Assembly (NCBI GenBank): GCA_965222825.1 | Contig: OZ244964.1 | Coordinates: 558,001-622,000 of the forward strand | DNA from: G965207335 sp965222825 | GTDB lineage: Bacteria; Pseudomonadota; Gammaproteobacteria; PS1; Pseudothioglobaceae | Length of the DNA stretch: 64,000 bases | Direction: 5' to 3' | Part shown: positions 1-8,762 of the stretch, piece by piece | Position numbering within the stretch: position 1 is the first letter of the stretch | Layout: every line of letters begins with the position of its first letter | The notes under the pieces: generated by a model | Databases searched by the model: none | Told to the model about the DNA's origin: nothing | The model's input: the letters and a program-made list of their open reading frames with translations, nothing else | Made by a program: the position numbers and the translations under genes

Positions 1-2
1 CA

Positions 3-944
3 CCAATGTTAAATTGGACTACTAGACATTGTCGTTATTTTTATCGCTTAATATCACCTAGTATTAAACTTTATAGCGAGATGATAACTACAAATGCTAT
101 TTTAAATGGCGATAAAAACAGACTTTTAGGCTTTAATTATAAAGAATCGCCATTAATTTTACAACTAGGTGGTAGTGAGGTAAAAAAAATGGCAGAATGT
201 GCTAAGATAGCCCAAGATTTTGGTTATGACGGAGTCAATATTAATGTTGGTTGCCCTAGTAATAGAGTACAACATGGATTTTTTGGTGCTTGTCTTATGA
301 AGACACCAGAAATAGTAGCACAGTGTGTATCGGATATGAGTAGTGTTGTTAATATCCCTATTAGTGTTAAGTCTAGAATAGGAATTAATGATAATTATAG
401 TTATTCACAACTATATAATTTTATCAAAATTATTGCTAGCTCAGGGTGTAGTGAGTTTATTATTCACGCTCGAAATGCTTGGCTATCAGGACTAAACCCT
501 AAGCAAAATCGCAATATTCCAGCCCTTGATTATGATAAAGTATATAAAATAAAGTCTGATTTTAACAAGTTAAATATAATTATTAATGGCGGTATTAAAA
601 CCATAAAAGATATTAATAAACATTTGCAATACACAAATGGAGTTATGCTAGGGCGAGAAGTATATAACAATCCTTATTTATTATCTGAAATAGAGGCAGA
701 ATTTGACAACAATTTTGTGCAAAAATCACGCCTTGAGGTTTTAGCAGAATTGCTTGAATATATCAATATAGAAAAACAAAAAGGTGTGCCTATTAGGGCA
801 ATTACTAGGCATATTTTAGGCTTATATTATGCTCAAAAACACTCTAAAAAATTCAAGCAAGGATTAAGTGGTAAAATTATTGAATTACAGAATTATTTAG
901 ACAATATGCAACAGTATCAATATTTAAAAACCACTTGTAGTTAG
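3..944 (+). CDS. dusA: tRNA-dihydrouridine synthase A, 5'-partial
   Basis: FMN enzyme that reduces uridine 20/20a in the D-loop of tRNA. The reading frame is open to the left edge. The first ATG in the window (position 6) is the internal Met of the conserved P-M-L-D/N-W-T motif, so the true start and the phosphate-binding N-terminus lie upstream. Visible family motifs are 'NVGCPSNRVQ' with the catalytic Cys, 'VKSRIGI', 'HARNAWLSGL' and 'INGGI', followed by the helical C-terminal domain. About 20 N-terminal residues appear to be missing compared with the family. The match to E. coli DusA is close over the whole length. The next gene starts 166 bp downstream, and I see nothing convincing in that gap. 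Confidence 0.93.
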   Translation, partial: PMLNWTTRHCRYFYRLISPSIKLYSEMITTNAILNGDKNRLLGFNYKESPLILQLGGSEVKKMAECAKIAQDFGYDGVNINVGCPSNRVQHGFFGACLMKTPEIVAQCVSDMSSVVNIPISVKSRIGINDNYSYSQLYNFIKIIASSGCSEFIIHARNAWLSGLNPKQNRNIPALDYDKVYKIKSDFNKLNIIINGGIKTIKDINKHLQYTNGVMLGREVYNNPYLLSEIEAEFDNNFVQKSRLEVLAELLEYINIEKQKGVPIRAITRHILGLYYAQKHSKKFKQGLSGKIIELQNYLDNMQQYQYLKTTCS

Positions 945-1110
945 ATGAGAGTTCAAGAAAATTTATATGCATAAGTATTACTTTGTAGCTCATATGTTTT
1001 TTATACTTTTTATTTTAAAACACAAGTAAAATAAACTATTATCTACAATGTTGGACTAGTGGTATAAATGAGTTTAAAAAGTAAAATATTATCTTATACA
1101 TTACTCAAAA

Positions 1111-2247
1111 ATGATACTACAAGACATAACAAAAGCAACCCAACAAAATATATTTAGTGGTCAATCAGATGCGCAATCACAATCTACATACCTACTTTTT
1201 CTTAAAGTAAGTGAGAGAAAAACCTATAAAGATATAGCATTTGCTTTGGGGTTAAATAATCATACTGTTTTGCGTTGGCGTGAGTTAAAAGCAGTGCCAA
1301 AGCACTGTCACTACGATTTTTTAAGAATGTTAGGTAAATCAACAAAAGAGTATTTAAAACAACATAAAGCAAGAGATAAAGACCAATTTTATACTAAGCC
1401 AGAAATAGCACAATATTGCTTAAACAAATTAAATACTGTTTTAACAGATTTAAATATTGATTACTCTAAATATCATTTTATAGAGCCGAGTGCTGGTTGT
1501 GGTTGGTTTTATGAAAAACTACCTAAAAATAGGCGTATAGGTATTGATATAGAACTAAACACATGCACATTTAGTGATAGTAAGTTAATCTGCTGTGATT
1601 ATTTACAATGGATACCAGAACACCTAAATAAATATATTGTTGTTGGCAATCCTCCATTTGGATTAAGAGGGCATACGGCATTACAATTTATCAACCATTC
1701 AGCTGGCTTTGCTGATGTGGTAGCTTTTATCCTACCTCAATTATTTGACAGTGATGGCAAGGGTACAACGGGTAAACGAGTTAAGGACTATAAATTAGCA
1801 CACACAGAAGCACTGCCTACAAACTCATTCGCATATCCAAATGGTGAAGATGTGACTGTTTGCACCGTATTCCAAGTTTGGACTAAAATAAATATAGCGA
1901 ATATTAAAATCAAACACAAACCAACAGCTAAGCAGTATATACGCATTTACTCACTCTCAGATGGTGGCACACCCAGTAGCACTCGCAATAAAAAAATGCT
2001 CTATAAATGCGATATGTATTTGCCATCAACCTGTTTTTCTGGTATGAAAGCCTACAATGACTTTGAAAGTTTGCCACATAGGCGTGGCTATGGCGTTGTA
2101 ATACATAAAAACAAGAAAGAGATAAGTAAAATACTAAAACAACATGACTGGACTAAAACAGCATTCTTATCTACCAACTCAGCACTAAATCTTCGTAGTA
2201 GTTTGATAGAGAGCGTGCTTACTGATGGAGGTTATTGTGATGAATGA
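1111..2247 (+). CDS. N6-adenine DNA methyltransferase of a type II R-M system, with N-terminal HTH
   Basis: Probable modification enzyme of a restriction-modification pair. Residues ~30-65 look like a helix-turn-helix ('YKDIAFALGLNNHTVLRWR'). A motif X-like segment 'DQFYTKPEIAQYCL' follows at ~91-104, then the SAM-binding motif I 'FIEPSAGCGWF' (~123-133), then the catalytic motif IV 'VVGNPPFG' (~177-184), typical of N6-adenine methylases. The remaining ~190 residues would hold the target-recognition region. The HTH suggests that the protein may also repress its own promoter, as some methylases do; this is inferred. The 3' end overlaps the next gene by 8 nt, so the two are probably translationally coupled. 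No strong Shine-Dalgarno precedes the ATG at 1111. The specificity cannot be read from sequence. Confidence 0.82.
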   Translation: MILQDITKATQQNIFSGQSDAQSQSTYLLFLKVSERKTYKDIAFALGLNNHTVLRWRELKAVPKHCHYDFLRMLGKSTKEYLKQHKARDKDQFYTKPEIAQYCLNKLNTVLTDLNIDYSKYHFIEPSAGCGWFYEKLPKNRRIGIDIELNTCTFSDSKLICCDYLQWIPEHLNKYIVVGNPPFGLRGHTALQFINHSAGFADVVAFILPQLFDSDGKGTTGKRVKDYKLAHTEALPTNSFAYPNGEDVTVCTVFQVWTKINIANIKIKHKPTAKQYIRIYSLSDGGTPSSTRNKKMLYKCDMYLPSTCFSGMKAYNDFESLPHRRGYGVVIHKNKKEISKILKQHDWTKTAFLSTNSALNLRSSLIESVLTDGGYCDE

Positions 2248-2812
2248 TATAGCTAAATTATTTATAAATGTGATACAAAATACAAAGACTAAGAGTTTAA
2301 AAAATAGTGTATGGTCACTAAATAGCACATTTATTGCTATACATTCTTTACAAATAGACAATAGAGGTAGTGTGGGTGAAATATTTATTGTGAATCTTTT
2401 ACAGAAACTTGGACATGATGTTTTGCACACTGGACGCACCGACCCACAAAATAAACAATGGGATTTGGTAGTTGATAATAAACATAGATGGGAGGTTAAG
2501 ACAGCAACATTAGGTAAGAATGGTAAAATATTTCAACACGAAAATATCTACAAAGAACGAGATTATCATGGTATTGTATTTTTAGATATAGTTCCAGATA
2601 TACTTTATATTACTTTTGTGCCTAAACATAAAATAGAGTGGTCTAAGTTACACAGATGTAAAGATAGTACATTTTATAAATGGGATTTTAATATTGATAA
2701 TTTAGTTAATTGTGAGGTTAAAACCTTTGATAATTTTAATGTGCGATATAGCAGAGCAATAAAAGAAATAGATGAGCATACTAAGTTTATTGGTAATCCA
2801 CATAAAATATGA
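2240..2812 (+). CDS. Putative type II restriction endonuclease, PD-(D/E)XK fold
   Basis: Likely cognate nuclease of the upstream methylase. I choose the ATG at 2240 (190 aa, MNDIAKLF) over the ATG at 2225. A clear GGAGG at 2227-2231 sits 8 nt before 2240 and includes part of the earlier ATG. The nuclease signature is visible: Glu in 'GSVGEIFIV' (~47), Asp in 'WDLVV' (~75) and the E-V-K of 'RWEVKTA' (~85-87), i.e. E-x(n)-D-x(9)-E-x-K. It overlaps the methylase stop by 8 nt and its own stop overlaps the purU start by 4 nt (ATGA). I do not recognise a specific isoschizomer family. The nuclease call rests on the motif plus the neighbour. Confidence 0.72.
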   Translation: MNDIAKLFINVIQNTKTKSLKNSVWSLNSTFIAIHSLQIDNRGSVGEIFIVNLLQKLGHDVLHTGRTDPQNKQWDLVVDNKHRWEVKTATLGKNGKIFQHENIYKERDYHGIVFLDIVPDILYITFVPKHKIEWSKLHRCKDSTFYKWDFNIDNLVNCEVKTFDNFNVRYSRAIKEIDEHTKFIGNPHKI

Positions 2813-3663
2813 ATAATGTTTATAGATTGTTAATATCTTGTAGCGACAAAAAAGGCTTGGTTGCAATAATCAGTGCTAAAATAGCTAAAATTGGTGGCAA
2901 TATAGTGGAAGCACATCAATATGTAGATATTGCTAATAAAATGTTTTTTATCCGCATTGAAATTGAGGCTAACTCACTTCCTTGTGCTTTTGACGAATTT
3001 AGAGATACTTTTATTAAATTTGCAAAAACACACAATATGCAATTAAAAATAACCGATGCTAATAAATTAAAAAGAATTTTAATATTAGGCTCTAAGTCAT
3101 CGCACTGTGTTGCTGATTTATTACACAGAAACCATGAAAACAAACTACAAGGAAAGATTGTTGGAATTATATCTAACCATAATAAACTAGCAAAACTAAG
3201 TAGTTGGTATAATATGCCTTTTAAGTATATACCTGTTAATAAAAAAACTAAGGATAAAGACTTACAACAAACATTTATTGCTAGTAAAGAATTTAATCCA
3301 GATGTTATTGTGCTAGCTAGGTATATGCAAATTATTCCTACTAATATGTGTAAATTTTATAAAAATAGTATTATTAATATTCATCATAGTTTTCTACCGT
3401 CCTTTGTAGGTGCTAACCCATATCAAAGAGCTGCTAATAGAGGCGTTAAACTAATAGGTGCTACTTGCCATTACATAACTAATAAATTAGATGATGGTGC
3501 TATTATTGAGCAAGGAACAATAAGGGTTAGTCATCATCATAATGCTGGTATTATGGAGGAAAATGGGCAAGATATTGAAAAAATAACTCTGGCTAAGGGT
3601 TTACAATATCATTTACAAGACAGGATTTTTATTCACAATAACAAAACTATTATTTTTTCCTAA
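2809..3663 (+). CDS. purU: Formyltetrahydrofolate deformylase
   Basis: Hydrolyses 10-formyl-THF to formate and THF, balancing the one-carbon pool and feeding formate to PurT. The N-terminal ~85 residues form an ACT domain ('CSDKKGLVAIISAKIAKIGGNI'). The C-terminal half is a formyltransferase-type catalytic domain with 'INIHHSFLPSFVGANPYQRA', 'GATCHYIT' and 'DDGAIIEQ' (N-H-D catalytic set). Its 284 aa is the family's usual size. The start overlaps the stop of the restriction nuclease by 4 nt, and the stop TAA overlaps the ATG of the DUF484 gene by 1 nt, so it sits inside one packed transcription unit. Confidence 0.93.
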   Translation: MNNVYRLLISCSDKKGLVAIISAKIAKIGGNIVEAHQYVDIANKMFFIRIEIEANSLPCAFDEFRDTFIKFAKTHNMQLKITDANKLKRILILGSKSSHCVADLLHRNHENKLQGKIVGIISNHNKLAKLSSWYNMPFKYIPVNKKTKDKDLQQTFIASKEFNPDVIVLARYMQIIPTNMCKFYKNSIINIHHSFLPSFVGANPYQRAANRGVKLIGATCHYITNKLDDGAIIEQGTIRVSHHHNAGIMEENGQDIEKITLAKGLQYHLQDRIFIHNNKTIIFS

Positions 3664-4292
3664 TGAACAACAAAGATATTGTTAATTATCTATTAGCAAA
3701 CCCTAATTTTTTAATAAAGCATAAAGAAGTATTATTATCTGCTAACTTAGGTAATATTACCAAAAAAGATGTTTTATCAATTAGTAATTATCAAACAAAA
3801 TTATTACAACAAGAAAATAATAATTTACAAAAAGATTTATCAGAATTAGTAGAGGTTGCAAAATTTAATTATCACGAGCATTTAAAAATGCAAAAATTTA
3901 TCTTACTTCTTATTAAACAAAATAATAGCAAAGACTTTTATCAAATGATAAGGGAATATTTATTAACTCATTTTAATTTATTAGAATCGAGGCTTATTAT
4001 TTGGGAAGAAAACAACATAAACAAAACCAATAAAGCAAAAATAATGCGTTATTTGAATAAAAAGCCTTATTGTGGTGCAATGAATAATAGTGATAATAAA
4101 ATATTATTTAGCAAAAAAAATACCTCTGTTGCTATTATGCCTATAAAATCATTTGCATATGGCATACTAGCAATTAGTAGTAATGATGATAGGTTTTTAG
4201 CTGATAATATTGCTAGTGATTTATTATTATTTTTAGCTGATACTGTTTATTTATTACTGCAAAAATTAAGCAATGAAAAACATAGTAAATAA
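3663..4292 (+). CDS. DUF484 family protein
   Basis: A 209-aa cytosolic protein of the DUF484 family, found beside xerC in many gammaproteobacteria. The N-terminus 'IVNYLLANPNFLIKHKEVL' is the family hallmark. It is followed by a coiled-coil stretch (~40-75) and a GAF-like C-terminal domain ('GILAISSNDDRFLADNIASDLLLFLADTV' region). The biochemical role is unknown. The conserved position next to XerC hints at chromosome segregation or recombination, but this is only association. Its 3' end overlaps xerC by 20 nt. Confidence 0.85.
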   Translation: MNNKDIVNYLLANPNFLIKHKEVLLSANLGNITKKDVLSISNYQTKLLQQENNNLQKDLSELVEVAKFNYHEHLKMQKFILLLIKQNNSKDFYQMIREYLLTHFNLLESRLIIWEENNINKTNKAKIMRYLNKKPYCGAMNNSDNKILFSKKNTSVAIMPIKSFAYGILAISSNDDRFLADNIASDLLLFLADTVYLLLQKLSNEKHSK

Positions 4293-5148
4293 ATTTATTA
4301 ACCAATTATTAGCACAGGGTAATTATGCTAGTAATACCTGCAAATCTTATAAGCGAGATTTATACAACTGGCTTATATTTTGTAATAATAATAGTATAAC
4401 TAATTGGCAAGGACTAACTACTAAGAAAATTAACCTATTTGTTATGCAAAAGCATAATAAAAATATATCTATTACCACAATTAGAAGACATTTATCAGCA
4501 CTTAGAGCATTTTTTGAATATTTATTATCAATAGAATTAATAACTACTAATTATGCTAAAAACATTACTACCCCAAAATTAGCTAAAAAATTACCCAATA
4601 TAATATCACATAGCAAAATTATTAAATTATTAGAAACTAAACACAATGATTTTTTGACAATCAGAAACAAAACAATTATTGAGGTATTTTACGCCACTGC
4701 TATCAGGCTTAGCGAGTTAATAGCAATTGATATAGCAGATGTTGATATTGATAACGGTTTTATTAAAATTTTTGGCAAAGGTGCTATTCAAAGATATACC
4801 CCTATTGGCAAAGATAGCATTAATAGTATTATGAAATATTTAGCTATTAGGGTTAACTTTAATAATAAGGCTTTGTTTATTAGCCAAAAAAACACTAGAT
4901 TAAGTGCTAGGATGGTGCAATATATTGTGCAAAATAAAGCCCTAAGCAGTGGTATTGACCAGCATATACATCCACATATGTTAAGGCATTCATCGGCTAC
5001 CCATTTTTTACAATCAAGTCATGATTTATCAGCAGTGCAAAAATTTTTAGGACATAAAAGCATTAAAAGCACCCAGTGCTATACTCATTTAGACTTTTTA
5101 GAATTAGCAAAAACCTATGACAAATATCATCCTAGAGCAAAAAAATGA
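4273..5148 (+). CDS. xerC: Tyrosine recombinase XerC
   Basis: Site-specific recombinase that, with XerD, resolves chromosome dimers at dif. The N-terminal SAM-like domain (~1-90) contains 'SNTCKSYKRDLYNWL' and 'RRHLSALRAFFEYL'. The catalytic domain shows Arg in 'TAIRLSEL', Lys in 'FGKG', the H-x-x-R of 'HPHMLRHSSATHFL', His in 'FLGHKS' and the nucleophile Tyr in 'CYTHL'. The length (291 aa) is normal. It overlaps DUF484 upstream and the PLP decarboxylase gene downstream by 4 nt. The DUF484 neighbour and the full-length Xer architecture mark it as housekeeping XerC rather than a phage or integron integrase. Confidence 0.92.
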   Translation: MKNIVNKFINQLLAQGNYASNTCKSYKRDLYNWLIFCNNNSITNWQGLTTKKINLFVMQKHNKNISITTIRRHLSALRAFFEYLLSIELITTNYAKNITTPKLAKKLPNIISHSKIIKLLETKHNDFLTIRNKTIIEVFYATAIRLSELIAIDIADVDIDNGFIKIFGKGAIQRYTPIGKDSINSIMKYLAIRVNFNNKALFISQKNTRLSARMVQYIVQNKALSSGIDQHIHPHMLRHSSATHFLQSSHDLSAVQKFLGHKSIKSTQCYTHLDFLELAKTYDKYHPRAKK

Positions 5149-6341
5149 TACAATATCCATTGATAAAAATCAAAAAAAGCACCTCTTATGTAAAAAAACT
5201 CCCAAAATTATCAAAAAATAATAAAAAGCGTTTAGCAGAATTCTTACAATACTTAAAGCATGAAAAAATGTTATTTATGGGCTATCCTTGCTCTAATGTA
5301 TATGATTATTCAGAATTAAACGATTTATTAAAATACAGCATTAATAATGTTGGCGATCCTTTTTATGGCAGTAATTATCACCTAAATACCCATCATTTTG
5401 AGCAAGAGGTTATTGAATATTTTAAGCAAATTACCGTAGCTAATAACAAAAAAGTATGGGGCTATGTAACAAGTGGTGGCACTGAGGGTAATTTGTATGG
5501 CTTATATGTAGCTAGAAATTATATAGGCAATGATGCAGTTATTTATTATTCCCAAGATTCTCACTATAGTATTAAAAAAAATATTAATATTTTAAATATT
5601 GAGCAAAATGAAGTATTAAGTTATAGCAATGGTGAGATTAATTATGATGATTTAAAACAAAAAATAGCCAATAATAAAAATAAAAAAGTAATAATAAATG
5701 CCAATATAGGCACCACAATAAAGGGAGCTATTGATAGCGTAACTAAAATAAAAATATTATTAAATGAGTTAAATATTAGCGATTATTATATCCACGCTGA
5801 TGCTGCGTTCTTTGGAATGATTTTACCATTTTTAGATAAAAAAATAGCCTTTGGTTTTGATACAGGTATCAATAGTATAGCAATTAGCGGGCATAAAATG
5901 ATAGGCTCTCCATTACCTTGTGGGGTAGTAATAGTTAAAGAAAAATACATAAAAACAATAGGCTCTAATATTGATTACATAGGGGGCTTAGATAATACCA
6001 TCACAGGCTCTAGAAACGCTATTAGTCCAATGTATTTATGGTATGCCATTAAAACTATTTTAAGAAAAGATTTTGCTGGTATTATAAGAAAATGCTTTGT
6101 AAATGCAGATTATGCCATAGTAGAATTAAATAAATTAAACCTTAATGCTTGGCGTAATAAAAATTCTTTTATTGTAGTATTTGATAAAATAGCACCAAAA
6201 TTATTATCAAAATGGCAGATAGCTGTATCTGATAATATTGCACATTTAATACCTATGCCTCATATTAGTAAAAAACAAATAGATAATTTTATTTTAGAAA
6301 TAAAAAAATACCCTAATACCAATTCTAAGAAAAAAGCCTAG
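5145..6341 (+). CDS. hdc: PLP-dependent group II decarboxylase, histidine decarboxylase-like
   Basis: Fold-type I PLP enzyme that most resembles the bacterial PLP histidine decarboxylases (histamine formation). Matching segments are 'GYPCSNVYDYSEL', 'NNVGDPFYGSNYHLNT', 'WGYVTSGGTEGNLYG', 'QDSHYSIKK', 'NANIGTTIKGAID', 'HADAAFFGMILPF', 'SGHKMIGSPLPCGVV' (the Lys forms the Schiff base), 'ITGSRN' and 'AWRNKNSFIVVF'. The length of 398 aa fits (family ~380). Plant-type serine decarboxylases share many of these motifs, so ethanolamine formation is an alternative. It lies between xerC and tsaC with 4-nt and 1-nt overlaps, an unexpected place for an amine-producing enzyme. No histidine/histamine antiporter gene is adjacent. 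Confidence 0.8.
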   Translation: MIQYPLIKIKKSTSYVKKLPKLSKNNKKRLAEFLQYLKHEKMLFMGYPCSNVYDYSELNDLLKYSINNVGDPFYGSNYHLNTHHFEQEVIEYFKQITVANNKKVWGYVTSGGTEGNLYGLYVARNYIGNDAVIYYSQDSHYSIKKNINILNIEQNEVLSYSNGEINYDDLKQKIANNKNKKVIINANIGTTIKGAIDSVTKIKILLNELNISDYYIHADAAFFGMILPFLDKKIAFGFDTGINSIAISGHKMIGSPLPCGVVIVKEKYIKTIGSNIDYIGGLDNTITGSRNAISPMYLWYAIKTILRKDFAGIIRKCFVNADYAIVELNKLNLNAWRNKNSFIVVFDKIAPKLLSKWQIAVSDNIAHLIPMPHISKKQIDNFILEIKKYPNTNSKKKA

Positions 6342-6901
6342 TGTTAAATAGAACTAAGCTAAATATAGCTGTTCAATATTTACGAAATTCTGGGGTAATT
6401 GCTAGTCCTACCGATACAATTTATGGCTTAATTGCCTTGCCAAACAAGCCTTATGCTATTGAAAAAATATTACAATTAAAAAAACGCCCATCAACAAAAG
6501 GCTTGATATTACTTAGCAGTGATATTGCTTTTGCACTACCATTTATAGAGGATAAATTAACCAAGCAGCAATTAACTAAAATATCAACACCACAACAAAC
6601 ACCAACCACATACTTATTTAGTGCAAGTAATATAGTCCCTTATTATATAAAAGGTAGTTTTGATACTATAGCAATTAGAATTACTAATAATGAAATAATT
6701 AAACATCTATGTATAAAATCTAACTCGGCTTTAGTATCTAGTAGTGCTAATATTAGCACTAAACCTTGTGCTAAGGATATGTTAAAATTAAGAGTATATT
6801 TTGGCAATAATATAGATTATGCACTCCATCCTAAAATTACCAAAAACACTAATAAAGCCTCAATTATTAAAGATTTTTTTAGTAACAAACAATACCGATA
6901 A
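6341..6901 (+). CDS. tsaC: L-threonylcarbamoyladenylate synthase (TsaC/YrdC)
   Basis: Makes threonylcarbamoyl-AMP for the t6A modification of ANN-reading tRNAs. YrdC-fold motifs are 'GVIASPTDTIYGLIALPNK', 'KKRPSTKGLILLSS', 'PTTYLFSAS', 'IAIRIT' and 'ALVSSSANIS'. The length of 186 aa matches the short TsaC form without the Sua5 extension. It begins with GTG at 6341, sharing one base with the upstream TAG, and hemF follows with no gap. The pairing of tsaC with hemF (and often aroE) is common in gammaproteobacteria, which supports the call. Confidence 0.9.
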   Translation: MLNRTKLNIAVQYLRNSGVIASPTDTIYGLIALPNKPYAIEKILQLKKRPSTKGLILLSSDIAFALPFIEDKLTKQQLTKISTPQQTPTTYLFSASNIVPYYIKGSFDTIAIRITNNEIIKHLCIKSNSALVSSSANISTKPCAKDMLKLRVYFGNNIDYALHPKITKNTNKASIIKDFFSNKQYR

Positions 6902-7807
6902 ATGCTAGCTAAAGTTCAACAATACTTATTAAATTTACAACAAAATATTTGCACTAATTTAGAATTAGTAGATAATAATAAAATTTTAATTGATAAATGG
7001 CAAAAAGATGATAACTCAGGGTTTGGCAGCACCAATATTTTAGAAAAAGGTAGCGTATTTGAAAAAGCAGGGGTAAATTTTTCTAAAATAACCAGCAATA
7101 ATATGCCTCCATCGGCTACTGATAGTCGCCCTGATTTAGTAGGTAGAAGCTTTGTGGCAACTGGGGTATCTCTGGTTATTCATCCTGTTAATCCTTTTGT
7201 GCCTAGTGCACATATGAATATTAGATTTTTTTGCACTTATAATGATAATAAAGAGCCAATTTGGTGGTTTGGTGGTGGTTTTGACTTGACGCCATATTAT
7301 GGTTTTACTAAGGATGCTGTGCACTGGCATAAAGTAGCAAAGTCAGTATGTGACAAATTTGGTGATAATTTATATAATAAATACAAAAAACAATGCGATG
7401 AATATTTTTACCTAGCTCACAGAAAGGAAGCAAGAGGTATAGGTGGATTGTTTTTTGATGACTTAAATAATGGCGATTTTGACCACTGCTTTAATTTTAC
7501 TAAAAGTATCGGCAATAGTTTTATTGATGCTTATTTACCTATTGTAAAACGCCGTAAAGATACTATTTATACACAAAAAAATATTGATTGGCAAAGATAT
7601 AGAAGAGGACGCTATGTAGAATTTAATTTAGTATATGACAGAGGCACGCTATTTGGTTTACAAACAGATGGTAGAGTAGAGTCTATTCTAATGTCATTAC
7701 CGCCTAGTGTTGCTTGGGAATACGATAAAAAAATTACTCCCAATAGTGATGAAGCTAGACTTTATAGTGATTTTTTGCCAGCTAAAGATTGGCTTGGTAA
7801 TTCTTAA
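6902..7807 (+). CDS. hemF: Oxygen-dependent coproporphyrinogen III oxidase
   Basis: Converts coproporphyrinogen III to protoporphyrinogen IX using O2, so the organism meets oxygen. Strong motifs are 'GVSLVIHPVNPFVPSAHMNIRFF', 'PIWWFGGGFDLTPYYGF', 'HRKEARGIGGLFFDDLN', 'RRGRYVEFNLVYDRGT' and 'VESILMSLPP' (conserved His/Arg residues for substrate). It is full length at 301 aa. The ATG directly follows the tsaC stop. This is the last gene of the packed run that begins at 1111; the next start is 120 bp away. Confidence 0.95.
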   Translation: MLAKVQQYLLNLQQNICTNLELVDNNKILIDKWQKDDNSGFGSTNILEKGSVFEKAGVNFSKITSNNMPPSATDSRPDLVGRSFVATGVSLVIHPVNPFVPSAHMNIRFFCTYNDNKEPIWWFGGGFDLTPYYGFTKDAVHWHKVAKSVCDKFGDNLYNKYKKQCDEYFYLAHRKEARGIGGLFFDDLNNGDFDHCFNFTKSIGNSFIDAYLPIVKRRKDTIYTQKNIDWQRYRRGRYVEFNLVYDRGTLFGLQTDGRVESILMSLPPSVAWEYDKKITPNSDEARLYSDFLPAKDWLGNS

Positions 7808-7870
7808 TTATATGCAAAAACATTGTCTATGTGTAACTACATAAACTGTATATGTGGTTAGTAAATATAG

Positions 7871-7898
7871 TTTATGGTAATAATTTATTATTTATAAT
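7871..7898 (+). promoter_or_regulatory. Possible sigma-70 promoter for the first precursor-peptide gene
   Basis: A perfect -10 hexamer TATAAT lies at 7893-7898, with a weak -35 candidate TTTATG at 7871-7876 (16-bp spacer). It sits 30 bp before the ATG at 7928, which has GAGGA at 7917-7921. In such AT-rich DNA a -10 match alone is weak evidence. Confidence 0.4.
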
Positions 7899-7927
7899 AG
7901 TATTTTTAGTATTATGAGGAATAGAAA

Positions 7928-8308
7928 ATGGATAATTATGAAAAAATGAATGAAGATTATAATGATTTTATATATGAATTAGCTACTGATAGTAAAAAAA
8001 GAGAGCAATTATCAAATAATCCTAAGAATTACCTAAATAAGTATTATGATGATAAATTAGATAATTCTATTAATGTGGTAGCACATAAGAATAGCAAAGA
8101 TGTTTTTTATTTTGTTATACCTTATATTCCTAGTGATGTAGATCTTTCATCAATACAAGTAGCTGCATTTGGAGATGGTATTGAGCATGTATCTAGCCTT
8201 GCTAGTATTGGCTCATTTGGTAGTGTTAGCACACTTGGCACTGCTGCTACAACAATAGGCTCTGCAAGCACAGCAGGCACAGTAAGCACAGCTGGAACAG
8301 CTAGATAA
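7928..8308 (+). CDS. NHLP-leader precursor peptide 1 (putative RiPP precursor)
   Basis: A 126-aa two-part protein. Residues ~1-80 resemble the nitrile-hydratase-alpha-like leader (NHLP) of natural-product precursors: 'SKKREQLSNNPKNYLNKYY', then 'NSKDVFYFVIPYIPSD' and a leader end near 'SIQVAAFG'. The rest is a low-complexity tail of Ser, Thr, Gly, Ala and Val with repeated S/T-A-G-T units (e.g. 'STAGTVSTAGTAR') and no Cys. It is the most divergent of the seven paralogues here, with a longer N-terminus and no aromatic 'FR' in the K-x-x-R-x-x-L motif. An SD-like GAGGA precedes the ATG. Maturation is inferred from leader architecture; no modifying enzyme is adjacent. It could also be an unmodified secreted repeat protein. 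Confidence 0.7.
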   Translation: MDNYEKMNEDYNDFIYELATDSKKREQLSNNPKNYLNKYYDDKLDNSINVVAHKNSKDVFYFVIPYIPSDVDLSSIQVAAFGDGIEHVSSLASIGSFGSVSTLGTAATTIGSASTAGTVSTAGTAR

Positions 8309-8327
8309 TTATTAAAAGGAGTGAAAA

Positions 8328-8660
8328 ATGGATACAATTAAAAAATTATACAATAAAGAATTTAGACAAAAATTTGTTAATGAGCCTAATAAGTATATCA
8401 AAGACTTAGGTTATAGCAATGATATTGAGGTTAAGGTTGTTAGAAGCACCAAGGATATTACTTATTTTGCTATTTTTGACCCAGCTTTATTGTCTAAGGA
8501 TATTTTAAATAAAGTTTCTGCTGCTGGACTTGATAATGTTAGCACTGCTGGCACAGCAGGAACTGTAGGAACAGTAGGCACTGTACTATTCTCAACAGCA
8601 GGCACTCTTGGCTCTTTTGGGACTTTAGGCTCAGCTGGAACTGTATCAGATCCTAAATAG
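8328..8660 (+). CDS. NHLP-leader precursor peptide 2
   Basis: A 110-aa paralogue. The leader (~1-64) has the typical pattern 'YNKEFRQKFVNEPNKYIKDL', 'VKVVRSTKDITYFAIFDP' and a terminal 'NKVSAAG', which resembles the AG/GG sites cut by C39-type leader peptidases. The tail of ~45 residues is almost only S/T/A/G/V/L with G-T repeats ('GTAGTVGTVGTV') and no Cys. It begins 19 bp after gene 1 with AAAGGAG upstream, so the two are probably co-transcribed. The transcript likely ends at the hairpin 8763-8800. Confidence 0.76.
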   Translation: MDTIKKLYNKEFRQKFVNEPNKYIKDLGYSNDIEVKVVRSTKDITYFAIFDPALLSKDILNKVSAAGLDNVSTAGTAGTVGTVGTVLFSTAGTLGSFGTLGSAGTVSDPK

Positions 8661-8707
8661 TCTAACCTTAACAACTTTTTAGTTTTTTTGCACAAAGTTC
8701 AACTTGT

Positions 8708-8740
8708 GATATACTTTTACTTGAAAATCAGACTTTTATA
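8708..8740. repeat. Dispersed 33-bp repeat, copy 1
   Basis: This segment matches 34110-34142 in the same orientation at 29 of 33 positions, sharing 'TTACTTGAAAATC' in the middle. Both copies sit in non-coding gaps just after genes. A related degenerate 'CCGATTT' sequence occurs at 26631-26660 and 33053-33073. It may be a small palindromic or processing element; its function is unknown. Confidence 0.5.
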
Positions 8741-8762
8741 GGGTTAATAATAACTTACTTAT

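Noticed and set aside
4273..5148. xerC as an integron or phage integrase
   Set aside because: Its DUF484 neighbour and standard Xer length and motifs show housekeeping XerC; it lacks the IntI-specific insertion.
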